Shown in pieces: positions 22,513 to 35,707 of a DNA stretch of 64,000 bases. Numbering within the stretch: the stretch's first letter is position 1; each line of letters starts with the position of its first letter. Origin of the DNA: Zerene cesonia (lineage: Eukaryota > Arthropoda > Insecta > Lepidoptera > Pieridae). The translations under genes were made by a program, and so were the position numbers. Below the pieces are notes generated by a model, which did no database searches, was not told the origin of the DNA, and worked only from the letters and a program-made list of their open reading frames with translations. The stretch is taken from the NCBI RefSeq assembly GCF_012273895.1, contig NC_052111.1, positions 2,666,001-2,730,000 on the forward strand. Reading direction: 5' to 3'.

Positions 22513-25231
22513 ATAATTTAATATCTATATTAATATTATTTTGTTGCTTTTATATTTTAATAACATCTAGTGTTTCAAGCCATATTAATTTTATAGAATT
22601 TAGTGTTTATTTATTTCGTTTCTAGCTTGCGTGAAAACTTTCTGAATCACTCTTGATTAGTGTGAAGTTTTAGAGAAACCATCAGTGCTAGTGGATATTA
22701 AGTAATAGAAACCAATCCTTTTATACTCGGTGATATATGATTAAAGTGCGGGATATACTTTGCAATCCACAGCTCTGCTAATAAACTATTCATTTTGGAA
22801 TCACAGCATAAAGAGAAGATTCGCAATTCCAAAAGCAAAATTGTGCTAAGAGAATAATTTTTTAATAGCAAATAGTAAGTTCATTCAATACAGGATTTCT
22901 ATCTTTGCAATTTTGCGTTAATATTTGGAAAGTAAAACAGAAGAATTCAGTAATAAATTTTATAGAAAATGTATCCCGCTACAAATAGATTTTTTTAATA
23001 ATCTTTTGTGTTCATATGATAAAATCTTTGTTCATGAGTTTTCAGTATTTAAATATAAAATTATCTTTTAAAGTACTCCTTTATGATTTAGGAACATATA
23101 AAAAAGAATAGTATCGTTAGCTAAAGACTTTTATATTCATTAAAAGCGTTATATGTATTATTTCAAAGTGGCAAAAACAAAAGAGAAAAGTCAGTCGGAG
23201 CCAAAGTTGTGATTGATCATAGCAAATGGCTTGTGACGCGAATCTCTTCCTCTGATAGCTGGAAGCGGCACCCCGTGAAACTTTACAGCCTCCACCCGTT
23301 TGTGTAAATACTACGTTAATTCCCTTAATCTGTTTATTATTGTACAGCAATACGTATGGTATATATGGGCTTATATTATTTCATTATTTTGTTCTTTGTT
23401 AATTTGTTATACTAAACTTCATCGATTTTGAAAATCGTTTCACCAGATTGCTGCAGAGCGCCGTCTAGTTAAAAAAATAAATAAAACGAATAAAGATTGA
23501 AGACTATGTCGATATATGCTATTTAAATAGAATGAGTAGTATTTAATTCAACATTAAGATACAACTCATTTTAAATTTTGTTATCAAGTTTTCAGCGTTA
23601 ATAAGAGCGTGATTTTCAAATGTTTAATTCAAACGGAACAACCAATTTTTACCGCAGCACGATAAAACACGTACTTATGATCGCAAGGACCATAAAAACG
23701 ATTCACTGTAGAATAAGCCTCAATATATGGGTCCATAAAAAGCACGGAAACATAAAATTTTCTAGTAATATTTTAGCAATTTCCGATATGGGTCTTAGAG
23801 TCGGCGTAGAGAAATTAACTGTCCTACAGTAGTTATTGATAATATCAAATGGGTACCATATCGTTACAATTTACTATTATTCACTGCCCTGGTTTGGACC
23901 AGTGACCATTTTCGGATGAACAAACATGAAAATAGGAATTTTCGATAGAGAGTTTGAGTCAAATACATTCTTATTTACTATTTAATCACGATCTTATAAA
24001 ACGAAAGCTATCTGCATATGTTTTGAATATTGTTTTAGTTGAAATTAAATCAAAAACAATATTCAAAATATATGTAGATTGTGTATACCTGTACTTTGAA
24101 TTACTCTTCGGTTTGTTCTGATTAAACACATTCCTGTTCGCTGCAATTTAATTAAAATTGTATGTTTACTAACCAATCCATTTATTTATTAGGCTCTTGT
24201 ATGGAGGATTTTAAATGTTGCCTAAATAATGAATTGGATATCGAATCAAGTTCAATACAGACAGATATATTTGTATTTATAAAATGCTAACATTCACTCG
24301 CGTAGTCCAAGGAATTTTCCATAGGAATGAGATTTTTTACCGCGGCAAAAAAAAGTCTATGTTACGCTGTAGCCTCGGAACTTTCTTCAGACAAAATAGT
24401 ATCAAAATAGCTTGTTGCGACGTGAAAGAAAGCAAAGAAGGGGGCACACTTTTGTATTATAAGAGTAATATTAAGCATTTTTATATTTACAAAATTTTAA
24501 CACAACATGGATTTATGTTTAAAGTTTTTGTATCCCTTAATTTGAGTTAATTTAGCAACTCTTTTTATTCTGTAAGTAACTTTTGAGATCTTAGAATCTT
24601 TCTTTCTCAATAATTCTGTACTTATAATTTTTGAGATTTTTTTATTTTTATTTAATAGGCAGACGTTTGACCGCTATCCTCCTGATGTTAAGCAAGTATG
24701 CCATCAAAATGAGATAAATCATTTATACTTACTTATAATTTATATGCATGTTGCGTTTACTTTTTAAAGTGTGCATTTAGTTCTTAATTTTTATATTTCC
24801 TTGATGTAGTTTCTTTAATGTAGTACCTGTTGTTGAACATAAAAATAAATATAAGAAAAATAAGAAATATGCTGCGTGTATCATGTTTAAATGTTATACC
24901 TAACATATATACAATGACTTTAGACATCCAATAAGTTGAGATCATAATTTGAAAATTGTAACTCGATACTAGAAACTTTCATGGAACGTCACGATGAAAT
25001 TCTGAAATATACATTCCAATAAAAATAAAAGTGTTCTGGGAGACGCTGAAAATGTGTCCGCATTTGGACAAATTTGGGTCGAATATAACCTCGAATGGAG
25101 AGAGCGAACGGTGCGTTATAGCAGTAATATAAAATCCAGTAAATACAACATCAATACAAGGCTTTTCTAATTTTAACAAATATTCAACTGTACCTGATGT
25201 TAAAGTGAATAAATTTGTATGCTTTATAGAT
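22513..25231. other. Gene-free region
   Basis: AT-rich, with the long imperfect inverted repeat at 24010-24079. Short open frames here show no family likeness. Confidence 0.5.
24010..24079. repeat. Long hairpin, arms about 27 bp, loop 16
   Basis: 24012-24036 (CTGCATATGTTTTGAATATTG plus TTTT) pairs with 24053-24077 with two mismatches, and the outer bases extend the pairing. It could be a miniature element or a structured RNA precursor; no known miRNA seed was recognised. Confidence 0.7.
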
Positions 25232-25440
25232 ACTAGCTGTGACCCGCGGTTGAAACCGCGTAAGTCCGTATCCCGTAGGAATATCGGTATAATAAGTGCT
25301 TATGTGTTATTTCGGTTGTCCAGCTATCTACGAAGCAAATTTCATTGCAATCGGTTCAGTAGTTTTTGCGTGAAAGAGTAACAGACGCACACATACATAT
25401 GCATCCATCCTCAAGAACTTTCGCATTTATAGTATTATTA
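25232..25440 (+). mobile_element. Hairpin-ended short interspersed element
   Basis: Starts ACTAGCTGTGACCCGCGGTT, has TATCCCGTAGGAATATCGGT and TTTCATTGCAATCGGTTCAG, and ends TTTCGCATTTATAGTATTAT. The GCGGTTGAAACCGCG head folds into a short hairpin. Confidence 0.85.
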
Positions 25441-25559
25441 TTTGCCAATAGATGTCAGGAAGAGTCATAATAAATTGGTACTACTCAACTAACTACTCAA
25501 ACGCCTCCTAATTGTTAAAAAAGTAAGTTTAAGTCGATAAAACACGAAAAAAACACGAA

Positions 25560-25664
25560 TATGCCATTTTCTAAAAAAGATTCCTAGCTAGATCGACTTA
25601 TCGCCCCCGAAACCCTCTATATACTAAATTTCATGAAAATCGTTTTAGCCGATTTCGAGATTCC

Positions 25665-25763
<99 letters not shown>

Positions 25764-25795
25764 AGAATTGCTCGTTTAAAGATATAACATTTATA
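25560..25795 (+). mobile_element. RTE-like tail with a long TA array
   Basis: ATCGACTTATCGCCCCCGAA, ATTTCATGAAAATCGTTTTA and CGATTTCGAGATTCCAATTA lead into (TA)n at 25668-25761. ACAAGAATTGCTCGTTTAAA then closes the element. The combination is a common lepidopteran element type. LINE 3' tail is my inference. Confidence 0.6.
25668..25761. repeat. (TA)n microsatellite, 94 bp
   Basis: Uninterrupted alternating AT embedded in the element at 25560-25795. It is self-complementary and likely variable in length between individuals. Confidence 0.97.
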
Positions 25796-25800
25796 GATCA

Positions 25801-26015
25801 CTAGCTTTCTTCCCTCGTCTACGCCGGCATAGTTAAAGGAAAACTTAAATCTTCTTTCTTTTTCTTTATCTTGTGGGATACCTGGAATAATAAATACCCT
25901 TTGTATATGCCCTTTTTCAGGTAGCTATCTTGAAGCCAAATTTCATCCACATCGGTCTAGTGGTCTAAGCGTGAAGAAAAGATAGACAGAAAGACACGGC
26001 TATATTTGCATTTAT
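25801..26015 (+). mobile_element. Degenerate hairpin-ended element
   Basis: Starts CTAGCTTTCTTCCCTCGTCT, has CCAAATTTCATCCACATCGG and GTGGTCTAAGCGTGAAG, and ends in a TATTTGCATTTATG remnant. Confidence 0.7.
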
Positions 26016-26150
26016 GCGTAAGAATGTAATCACATAGAAGTAAAAAAAATTAACATTTTCCATATGTTTGATATTAATTTTGACGAACTGTTGCTAGAAT
26101 TGTTAACTTCGTGACAAACGTCGTAAATCCTTTCCAATATCTTTGCTGTG

Positions 26151-26152
<2 letters not shown>

Positions 26153-26191
<39 letters not shown>
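26153..26191. repeat. (TA)n microsatellite
   Basis: About 39 bases of TA with one GT interruption. It is the cause of the tyrosine/isoleucine-repeat open frames on both strands, which are not genes. Confidence 0.95.
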
Positions 26192-26230
26192 TTGCACTCT
26201 TTTACCTATGCAAACTATTACATTCGCACT

Positions 26231-26234
<4 letters not shown>

Positions 26235-26265
<31 letters not shown>
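26235..26265. repeat. (CA)n microsatellite
   Basis: About 31 bases of pure CA, 43 bases after the TA array. The two probably evolve as a compound microsatellite. Confidence 0.95.
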
Positions 26266-26267
<2 letters not shown>

Positions 26268-26562
26268 CAATTCTTTCATGTTCGTATGCTACATTATATT
26301 TTTAGTTTTTTTTATAACCGTAATTTTAAAAGTTAAGTAATTTTAAATCAATTTCATGAACAAAGTGGACGACCACCTTGAGACATTTAAATTACCTTGT
26401 GCTTTATTGATGGTATGGGGACGGTACTGATATCTTTAATACAGGTTACTCTGTAACCTAGCAAAGATATCGGTCTTGAACCTTAATTGTTTGATACCTA
26501 TTTGTAATTGCTACAGCGATGTACTTAGCTTTAAGGTTAGGTTAAGTGTTTGATTTAATAAA

Positions 26563-26592
26563 TTTGATTTGATTTGATTTGATTTGATTTTT
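26563..26592. repeat. (TTTGA)n pentanucleotide repeat
   Basis: Five to six units of TTTGA follow TTTAATAAA. Short tandem tails like this are common at the 3' ends of non-LTR retrotransposons, but no element body is recognised upstream. Confidence 0.85.
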
Positions 26593-29380
26593 TACGTAGG
26601 CGCATTAAAAGTAACACATTAATTAAAAATCGTAATAATCACATCGATATTTCTTCACCGCCCAATTTGAGGGGGCAATTTAAATCTGTCGCTTTACACG
26701 GTAACTGTAACGAGCCAGCGAGCATAGACGACTTTTTGTTCTCAAGATTAACGACAAAGTGTGGGTCACAAAAAAACTGCCGGCAAGTACGGAAATTACC
26801 AAAACTTCGTGTCGAAGCCCGAAATTTTCTTGTTCTAAATGTCGTCGTAAATGAAAGATGGCTCTTTTAAAATCAGAAAAGAAATTAGTAACAGACGTTT
26901 TTAGGATTACGAGTTTTGTAACAAGTTAAAACTCGAGTTTTTTACAAAGGGCTGAAGTGGTTTTTGATGTAACACCTATTGATGGCGATTCGAAATTTAC
27001 TTTGAAGTGTAAAATTTTTGGTATTTTGCATATCAACGTGAAAAATGAACAGTCAGCCGATGCAGCGCTTTTATTCTCCGTAAAAAGTAACCTACAAATA
27101 AAACATAAAAAACTTTAATTAGTGCTACTAATAATAAAAAGTAGCATTATCATGTTTATCTATACATATATAAAATTCTTGTGACACAATATTAGTTACC
27201 ACACTCCTCCTAAACGGCTGAATTCTCATGAAATTTTTTGTGCATTTCTGGTAGGTCTGAGAACGGCCAACGTATACTTTTCAAACCCCTAAATGATTAG
27301 AGTAAGGTACAACAGCGTTTGCCGGGTCAGTTACTATATGAATAAAACACGTTACCTTTACGATTAAAAAACAAAATAAAAGTGAGTTTCAATCAAGACA
27401 TAAAAACTCATCGTTTAATTATTCTCTGCACAATCCCTGCAATTTAAAGATTAAACCGCGTTCCGTGTAACATTGCATCATGCATTCAACCTATCCATCA
27501 AGAATATCTCCCATTGTGAATTGTTGAAAATATATGGGCCGGTTTTTAATTAATTTTTAATTTTGCGTCCGTCATGAGTGTAGGCTTCGCTCGGCGTACC
27601 ATTCATCCAACGCGTCTACGTGACAAGCCTGGCAAGTGTGGAAATAATATCTAAATATGTTACTGCTTATAGAAATTATGTTATCTTAATGTTATTTTAC
27701 TAGTTAGATACAGGATCACGACATAAAACATAAAACATAAAATTTTTGTTACTAATCATGTATGATCTCAGGTTATTCTAATTATTAAATGACCATTAAA
27801 AGTCCTGTTTCCAGTTGAGGTAAGTAAGAAGAGTTAAGTTCAGCTTTTAATAATGTAATAACTTTGTTCTTAATGCAAGTCTGCTATAAAAAAATAAATA
27901 GTGTTTAAGCCACAATTTAATATTTTGTTAAGCTGCACAACACCAATAAGATAACACACGAAAAACATTACAAAAATAGTGGCGGGAATGGTTCCGTAAT
28001 TAGCACTTGTAGTAAAAGGCGAAAAAAGGCCGCGTTAACTCATATTGGTCGCTAAATTAGTCTCACATATGAAAAGTTACGTATACCTACGGTATTTGGA
28101 CGAATTTCCGGCATAGGGCAAAGCGTTCCCGCTAATGACGGCCCCGACCCAACAATATATCTCTCGTAGTTAGGCGCAGAAATCACGGCGACTCTTGCGC
28201 TTGATTGAGTTTTCTTTTCCATTGTGCTTCCATTAACAAAATAGCTTTCTCCCCTGTGCCCTCCCACAGCGCCATGTGTTCGCGAAAAATTATACGATCC
28301 ATTTTTCTTACGTCACCGCACTCAGCTCGCGTAGCTTAAACAGTTTCCGATGATTTTTATGTTTACGTGGGTAATGTTTATAAGAAAATTGATCAAATAT
28401 GACTATTTTTTATTAGCCTATAAAGATAACTAATATAATGATTTTTAAATGTATAAAGTACGTTTTATCAAAGTGTTATGTTATCTATGGTTATATATAG
28501 TTAAGAAGCTGGTAGCCGAGTTCCTTAAATTAAAACGAACTGAAAATTAGCGTGCATATTAATTGTTCGTATCTACGTACGACCACAACGTTCTTAGTAC
28601 TTATACGAAAGTAAACGGAAGCTGCCCCTGAGTGCTCTTGTACAGCTACCGTCTAATTAACAACGTATCTAATTATACCATCGCCGAGCAAGCTCCGGCA
28701 AGAGAATTTCCCAAATTACTTATTACGAAACGCAATTACACTTAGGGGTAATGCTACGAGACACGTATGAGACTCATTTGGAAATAATAAAAACGCCGCC
28801 AATTAGTGAAAGGTGTTTTATTGAAAATAAAGATTTCCTGATTATCGCGTAAATTGTGTTAGTTTCATAAACCTACATACAACATTGAAAAAGTAAGAAA
28901 AATTTATATTTTAGATAAAACGATTATGAGGCGGAATTCGAACCCACGTTCGTTTTAAAGATATGACATTAAATTAAATGCTTGTTATTTAATTGCAAAA
29001 AAATATTATATAAGATTACATCTACAGCTATTTAATATTGGATTTTTAAAGACAAATGTTTTGATTAGTTTAGTATACGATTGCTTTTACAAAACCGTAT
29101 TAAAATAAGAATGCTTAATACATTAAGCAAACTGTGTGAAACAAAAAAGCTAAAGAGCAAGTGCAAAAAAAGGACGCGTAAAATATATTTGAAAAAAAAA
29201 TACGACTGCATTCAACCTTGCTTAGTTAATTACGACTGTAATATCTCAAAACAAGTCTGTTATCAGCATATCAATTCGAACATATAAGTTATGGTGAAAT
29301 AAATAAACTAATACGTACATTTTACAGGGTTCGTGAGAGTGTGTGCAAAGTCCATTTCTTAAAAAAAATACACGTTTTTT
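26593..29380. other. Gene-free region
   Basis: Contains the element at 27160-27330; otherwise AT-rich with unrecognised short open frames (for example 26667-26870 on + and 28052-28267 on -). Confidence 0.5.
27160..27330 (+). mobile_element. Interspersed element ending in CGGGTCAG
   Basis: CTATACATATATAAAATTCT, CACTCCTCCTAAACGGCTGA, GGTAGGTCTGAGAACGGCCA and GTTTGCCGGGTCAG occur in this order, as at 18242-18418. Confidence 0.75.
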
Positions 29381-29387
29381 AGAGTTT

Positions 29388-29711
29388 CTATTGTGGGAGT
29401 CGAGCATACTTCGGCACGAATTGGGCCAGCTCGCACCGGGGAAATACCACACCCCCACAGAAAACCGGCGTGAAATAGTGGCATGCCACTGTGTTTCGTA
29501 CGGTGAGTGGTGGAGCCGGTGGCCTATTTCTTTTTCCTCACCCGTCCCAGTCCATTCCTTCTTTCCTGTCATGAATCCTTTTCCCTTACCCACTAAAAGC
29601 GGGCAGCGCATTCGCAGAGGCACTACCTTTGCGAATGTTCATGGGCGGTGGTGATCGTTTACCATCAGGCGAACTACCAGCTCAGTTGCCCGCTAACATT
29701 AAAAAAAAAAA
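29388..29711 (+). mobile_element. Poly(A)-tailed retroposon with 7-bp target duplication
   Basis: The body runs from GTGGGAGTCGAGCATACTTC through GGCACGAATTGGGCC and a GGGCGGTGGTGATCG block to CAGCTCAGTTGCCCGC, then 11-12 A. AGAGTTT flanks it on both sides (29381-29387 and 29712-29718), as expected after target-primed reverse transcription. The open frames of 103 and 125 codons across it are repeat-derived, not genes. Confidence 0.85.
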
Positions 29712-29718
29712 AGAGTTT

Positions 29719-32507
29719 TCGCGTAAAATATACACTGTATATTGGTAGAAACAACGTACCTAATACGGAGAGTAAGAAAATTCTAGTTACATTACATTGG
29801 ATGTAACATTTTTCTTATTTATCCGTGAGTGATAAAAGTCGTACTCAAGCTTAATTTCGGTTCCAGCGCTTCCGCCATTAAGGGTTTTAAAAGCATTTTC
29901 TACCTCCTTCCTTGTCTAATTGTTATATAAACTGAGTAAATGTATATTTGCGGTTTTGAATATATTTATTTACATTATAATTGTATAATGAGGCTTTTTA
30001 AATGATTTAAAACTAGATTACTGATGTTATTTCATGACATTTCCATTACGTGTACTTTATACTAAGAGTCCTTTCGTTTTAATTTCCTGTTCACAGATTC
30101 AACCGTCATATTTAGGTAATGAATTCGACAAGTTTTGAATTTTGTAACAATTAATCATGAGTTGTGTTTTTATGAAAACACCAATATTTTCCTTGGATTA
30201 CAAACGAATACGAATAAAGAAGAGTTTGATTTTAATTAAGAGATATTGGAGTTTGATCTTTTGTTATTTTCACCAGCTTGATTAGATTTTCGCGAAACAA
30301 TGTGTAAAGAGACAGATAGCAAATTGAATTGCAAAATTATTAAAATTTGTATTGGGGCACGATACATATTTACAATTTCAGAATTTGGATACAATTTTTT
30401 GTACAGAGGTTATTATGGGGATTATATTTAAACTAAATACATAATATGGTATGATTATCTTTAGTTAGAAGAGTTTTAGAGTAAATCTATTTATCAGAAG
30501 AAGTTATGGTTAATACAGTAGATAAATGCCTAAATAATAATTGTCAATGAAATGTTTTTTTTAATGTAAACACTGTAAACATCTTCAAACTCAAGTTTTT
30601 TTTTTTTCAATTTATTAATTTATAACAATAAATGTAATTGTCTGTTAAATTGTGTGTTTATGCAAACATAGTACATCAATCACAAAATAGATCGATAACT
30701 TCAAGTATCACAGTAGAATAAAGGAAATCCAAAATACATCTAAAGAGAATAATTACGCAACAGCCAAATACCTAGATAGAGCAGGATTGCGGGTGTGACA
30801 GCGGGTTAAGAATATATCCAGCTTCTAGAAGTCTAGGGGAATATTCAGCTAAAGACAAAGGAATACGGGAGAAATCTATTCCGAGCGAGTCGACTAAATC
30901 TCCCGAGGCTTGCGGTTTGCATTCGCAATGCAATGTTTTTGCTGATACTTGCCTGTTGCTATGAATACGGCACACTTAAATGTCGAGGCGACTGATATCT
31001 CCCTCGACACAATACATAAAATGTTACGACTTCAAGGTAAAGATGGAGAATGTCAAAGTATTGTGAAGCGTATAAAACGATTTCGCAACACTAAAGTACA
31101 AAAAACCTGAAACGCATCTACGCTGTGGAAAATACATCATTAGTTTGTCAGAATGTGGTGTATCAATCGCAGGTATCATGCAAATATAATTACAAAGCAA
31201 TTTCTATACCGTAATTATGGCATGGGTGATTGTAATTAATGCGGTAGTAACTCTATCTATCAATCTGTTTTTACGCCTGTTACATGAGGAATCTAGACAA
31301 ATTTTGTTATTTAGTCAAATGTTTCTAGGTAGTCGATATTAAACTCAGTAGCTTTAGTTTCAATTTAATTTAATAATATTCCCATTAACAATGCAAAATG
31401 TGAATTCTTTTACTATTTTTGTGACCCACCGCATGAATACGGTTCGCACTGCTACGGCTTATTTACCTTTGTTTAAAAACTTACATTCGAGTATTCCATA
31501 AATGTTAGCCATTTAAAATTCCATCCTTTCATTTTTCATAGCATTACACTGGCGCTTCAAAATGTTTTATTATAACTTTTTTTTCAAATGTGGAGGTTTT
31601 ACATACCGTTGTTTTGTTTTATGAATTTATAAAACGAAAACTCGTTTCAAATAAAAGAAGTAATGGATCGTAAAATTCTTTGGATTCACAACATTTTTGG
31701 GGTTGTTGTGATTGTGAAAGACTATGTTTATGATCATGTAAGTGTCAACATATTTTTTTATCGTAAAAAAGTAAGACAATTTATTTTATGCTCTATAAAT
31801 GTGCATACGAATACGGCACAATAAAGAGAAAATGCGATACAAGAAAGACTTATGAAATTTACTGCATTTAAGAATAGTAATAATATTTCCTCGTGAGCAT
31901 TTACAAGGCACAACAATGACATAATTTATCACTGTTAAGTAGAATAAGAAGAAAAAGTTCCTGTATTTATTTTCCTCAAATTGTTCACGTAGACAAACCT
32001 CGTTGTCTGTCAAACGATCGTAGGGGAGTCAATATTTTGAAATCACAAGTTGGAGAAAAAGCAAATACCTCGTTAAGGAGGATTCGCTTGAATAATTTCA
32101 CGTAAATACAACCTTCCGCGCGATTTGCAATTCATATCCTAAATTAACGAACAAAAGCCTAAATTATTCAATTTAAGTATTTTCTAGTACTGCTCGAGGG
32201 TGTTTGCAATTTAACAAGATTATTTATACGATGATTAATTTTACGGGACGCGAATTTATTTGTCAGTAGTATTCTATCGTAATTTTTCGCAAAATGTGTC
32301 GCTGTAGTATTGAAGTAGTATACCAGATGGAATAACATGCCTACTATGCTTCACACATATTTGTTATGTTACATGTAAAGTGGACGCTTTTTTATTATAT
32401 TTTTATTCTCATATAGTACATAATTACTAGTAAAATCCTTACTACTTAATTCGAAAGTAACTCTATCTGTATGCCTTCGTTCAAGTGCGATCTAGACTCC
32501 CAAAATT
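29719..32507. other. Gene-free region
   Basis: AT-rich. The one frame with a protein-like composition is minus 30772-30975 (67 codons, DLVDSLGIDFSRIPLSLAEY). It has no family match that I know and no visible splice context. Confidence 0.45.
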
Positions 32508-32745
32508 AAGGGTTCCGTACAAATAAGCTAAAGAGCAACTGTAAAAATTTCGTCATCCATTCAATTTATGGCCATGCCAACCGTTTTCCAACCTCGATTT
32601 TGTATTATTTGCTACTATAAAAAAATACATAATAAAATACAATAAAAATATCACAGTCTTACAAACGGACGGGCAGATGGATAGACAGACGGACACCGAA
32701 GTCTTCGTAATATAGTCCTTTGGGAATGGAACCCTAAAAATGAAT
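32508..32745 (+). repeat. TCCGTAC-type interspersed repeat
   Basis: Starts GGTTCCGTACAAATAAGCTA, has GACGGGCAGATGGATAGACA, and ends AATGGAACCCT. The GGTTCCGTA / GGAACCCT ends mark a widespread lepidopteran repeat. Confidence 0.7.
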
Positions 32746-35707
32746 AAAACATGTGATGAATTAAACATCTCAGCTTTCTTTTTGGAGACTAATGATTTTA
32801 AAGAAAACCAAACCGACGTTAGTTTATTTATATAAGTCATCTCACTTGCTTACTCTAAATTATAATTAAATTATGTTTACTGCAGCGAAAATGACGATTG
32901 AAATCATTATTAGAAATATTATTATACAAGGCGTTATTTCAGCAATTTGTGTGGGAGTTCAGCTAATTAGTACTCGCTTGCTATTTGAGTGGTCACCAGC
33001 ATTCGGTGATAGCAAAATTAGATTACTATAATATAATTTAGAATGCCAGCCTTTGCAGTATATGTGCCCATATTACAATTGCCTGAACGATTTTGGCCTC
33101 ATTAAGGAAAAAGTTCATGAAGCATGGCATTTTCATTATAAATAAGGGTTTTCAATTATCTAATGGAAACCCTCTTAGAAGGTTTAATATTTATGCCTAA
33201 TTTTATTCATTACACCAGAATGGGTCGCGGCGTTGTTTAAATGGGAATACTTATATATATGACGTAACAAATAATACAGTAACTATAGTAAAACTTCTAT
33301 TTGGATGGGTATGTAATGTTATTAATCCATACTGTCGCAGAGATTTATAAATTTAACAACACATTTTGCTTGATGTTTATGTTTGTTCTTTTTTCATTAA
33401 ATAGACGTAAAATGGGGAAATTGATTGCTGCTACTCATTTGTTTTTAATATAATTTGATTTATAAATTACAATATTGCAGTACCTACTGCATAAATAGAG
33501 CTAGTCATATAGATGTAATTTACGTTAATAATCTATATACGTTTAATTGAATCGTTGTATATATATTCAAACGAAGTAATTAAATTTCAATAGCTTGCGC
33601 CCAAGGGAAGGCAGCTTTGTAACAGGAAGTAATTAATAGGAGACACCGAGGTAGAATACAAACTTAAAGTGACCGAAATCACAAGCAATATCAGATTAAT
33701 AACCATAAACCATATACAACAAATACTTGTAAAAATATTAAGATATCTGTGAAACGAAAACTTTTCGTATATAAATTTTATAGCGCGTCAGGACCCACAA
33801 TTTTGCGTTCCTTGATCCTCTCATTAACAGATTCAGCCCCATTCATAAACAAAACAAATCTACAACAAAGCAGGCTTGTGTCTAATCCTGTATCATCGCG
33901 GGCTTACGAAAGCAACCTGTAATTGAATATGAAATAAAAGTAAATTAAAGCCATCAACCGTGGACTTGAATATTAATAATTCTGTTTCGACCGAATTAGA
34001 CCCTCATAATCCAACCCTTCAGTTTCAACCTTGGTTACTGTGTAATGATTGACGTTTCGGCCACTGGCTACTGGCCTTTTGTGATAGGATTATTATGTAA
34101 AGCGAACGTTAATTAATGGGTTACTAGCCAAATATTGAAGGTAGGTAAGGAAATGTTTACGGCGATTTTACATACAGATTATAAGCACAAAATTAATGTA
34201 TGTATTATATATATTAAACAATAGACACATAGTTTGATTTTAAAATAAAGTGCTATTTGTTCAGGCTAAAATAGCTGACTTGTAATAATATATGAATGAA
34301 TAAACAATCGACGATTAGATGAAACACCAATATAATAGTAGTTTAGTCTTTAGTTTAGCTATTCTCGGCGGCTATTAAAATAATGATTCTGTTTATTTTT
34401 ATTATATCAATAGAAATTGTCAATCCACAATTTTAGTTACACATTTTCACATGAAACACTTAAATATTTTGTTTTTGCTTAACAGTTGCTGCTAGCAACT
34501 GTTAAACTTGAATCATGATATACTGACTTCTTATCTATCATAAGACAATAAACGTTATTATATATATTTCATCAAAAGTATACACTTGAGTTTCAGTATT
34601 AGTTTATTGTTGTAGTATTTATAGAAATCATCTCACTTTCTTTACAACGTCTAGACTTCAGAAATAAAGATGAGTGCTAAGATATCAAGGTTTGTTAGAT
34701 AGGTATTCTCAATTCATTTTGTTACTCAATTTTTTAAAACAATGTTAATGATTCGCTTTGAATTTTCATCACAATTTCTTAATGGTTATAAATATATTTA
34801 AATATTGTAGATAATATATTTATAAATGCCTATGTATTTTGAAATCAAGAATTTTACGAGAACGCTATGAATAGGGAAAGAAGAGGGGAAAAGGAAAATG
34901 AAGGACTACGAAGAAATGTTAAAACAAATTCATTACTTTTGATCAACGAACTTTGGTCATAGTTCAAGCAAAGTTAGCAGACGCTCTAGCAACTATTTTT
35001 GTTAATCTTATGAAACCTTGTCGCTTTTATTATTAATGTGGATCAATAATTTTTGATCCTTGCAACATCTTAAGATGTAGTTAGTAATAGATTTACCAAA
35101 TCATTATATATGGGTTGGTATATTTAAAACTGGGGTGAATTAATATCACTATTGTAAGTAAATAGTGAAGATATTTAAATGGCTCTCGGAATATTTAGTT
35201 CAAACTTTCATAATTAACATTTGAACTTTATAGATAAGTTTGCGTGCAACTAAGACAGTTTTCATATCGCATTAAGATTAACATAGGTACAGCAAAAGTG
35301 GAGGACAACTTGGCGTTCGAAACAGGTGCACTCGTGCCAAGCTGTATTGCATTAGTTCATATCTATTTGCTTATTAGCTCGTCGTTTTATCCGATTCTCT
35401 TACACTGTTTAACGAGTATACGTTACTTTATGAGTAAATATGAGCAATTATTCGAGTCATAATGAATATCTTCTAGGTTATTTTAGTATATATATGCATT
35501 TTGAGATACCTTCTGAAACTAACGAATAAATGTTGCGAATAACAAAATACTTGTATGTAGATTGTTGAATTGCAGGCATTGTCTGAGTTGTGTATCGTTA
35601 GAGAATTTCTACAGTTAGTAAACACGGAGTGTTCCAATTGAAAATCGGGAGTAGGTTAGAACTTAGTTTTGCATTCGGAGCACAACGACAAGCTATCGGT
35701 GCTATAG
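32746..35707. other. Gene-free region
   Basis: AT-rich with no supported gene. It contains the short perfect hairpin at 34479-34505. Confidence 0.5.
34479..34505. repeat. Perfect 12-bp-arm hairpin
   Basis: TTAACAGTTGCT (34479-34490) and AGCAACTGTTAA (34494-34505) are exact reverse complements with a 3-base spacer. Confidence 0.85.

Noticed and set aside
26030..26336. Frames rich in Tyr-Ile or Thr-His repeats
   Set aside because: Direct translations of the TA and CA microsatellites.
28930..28955. B-box-like GGTTCGAATTCC on the minus strand
   Set aside because: The last positions deviate from the consensus and no A box lies at a suitable distance, so neither a tRNA nor a SINE head is supported.
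29246..29654. Long frames on both strands (125 and 103 codons)
   Set aside because: They lie over a dispersed retroposon with target duplication and poly(A) tail, whose relatives elsewhere in the window are broken in these frames.
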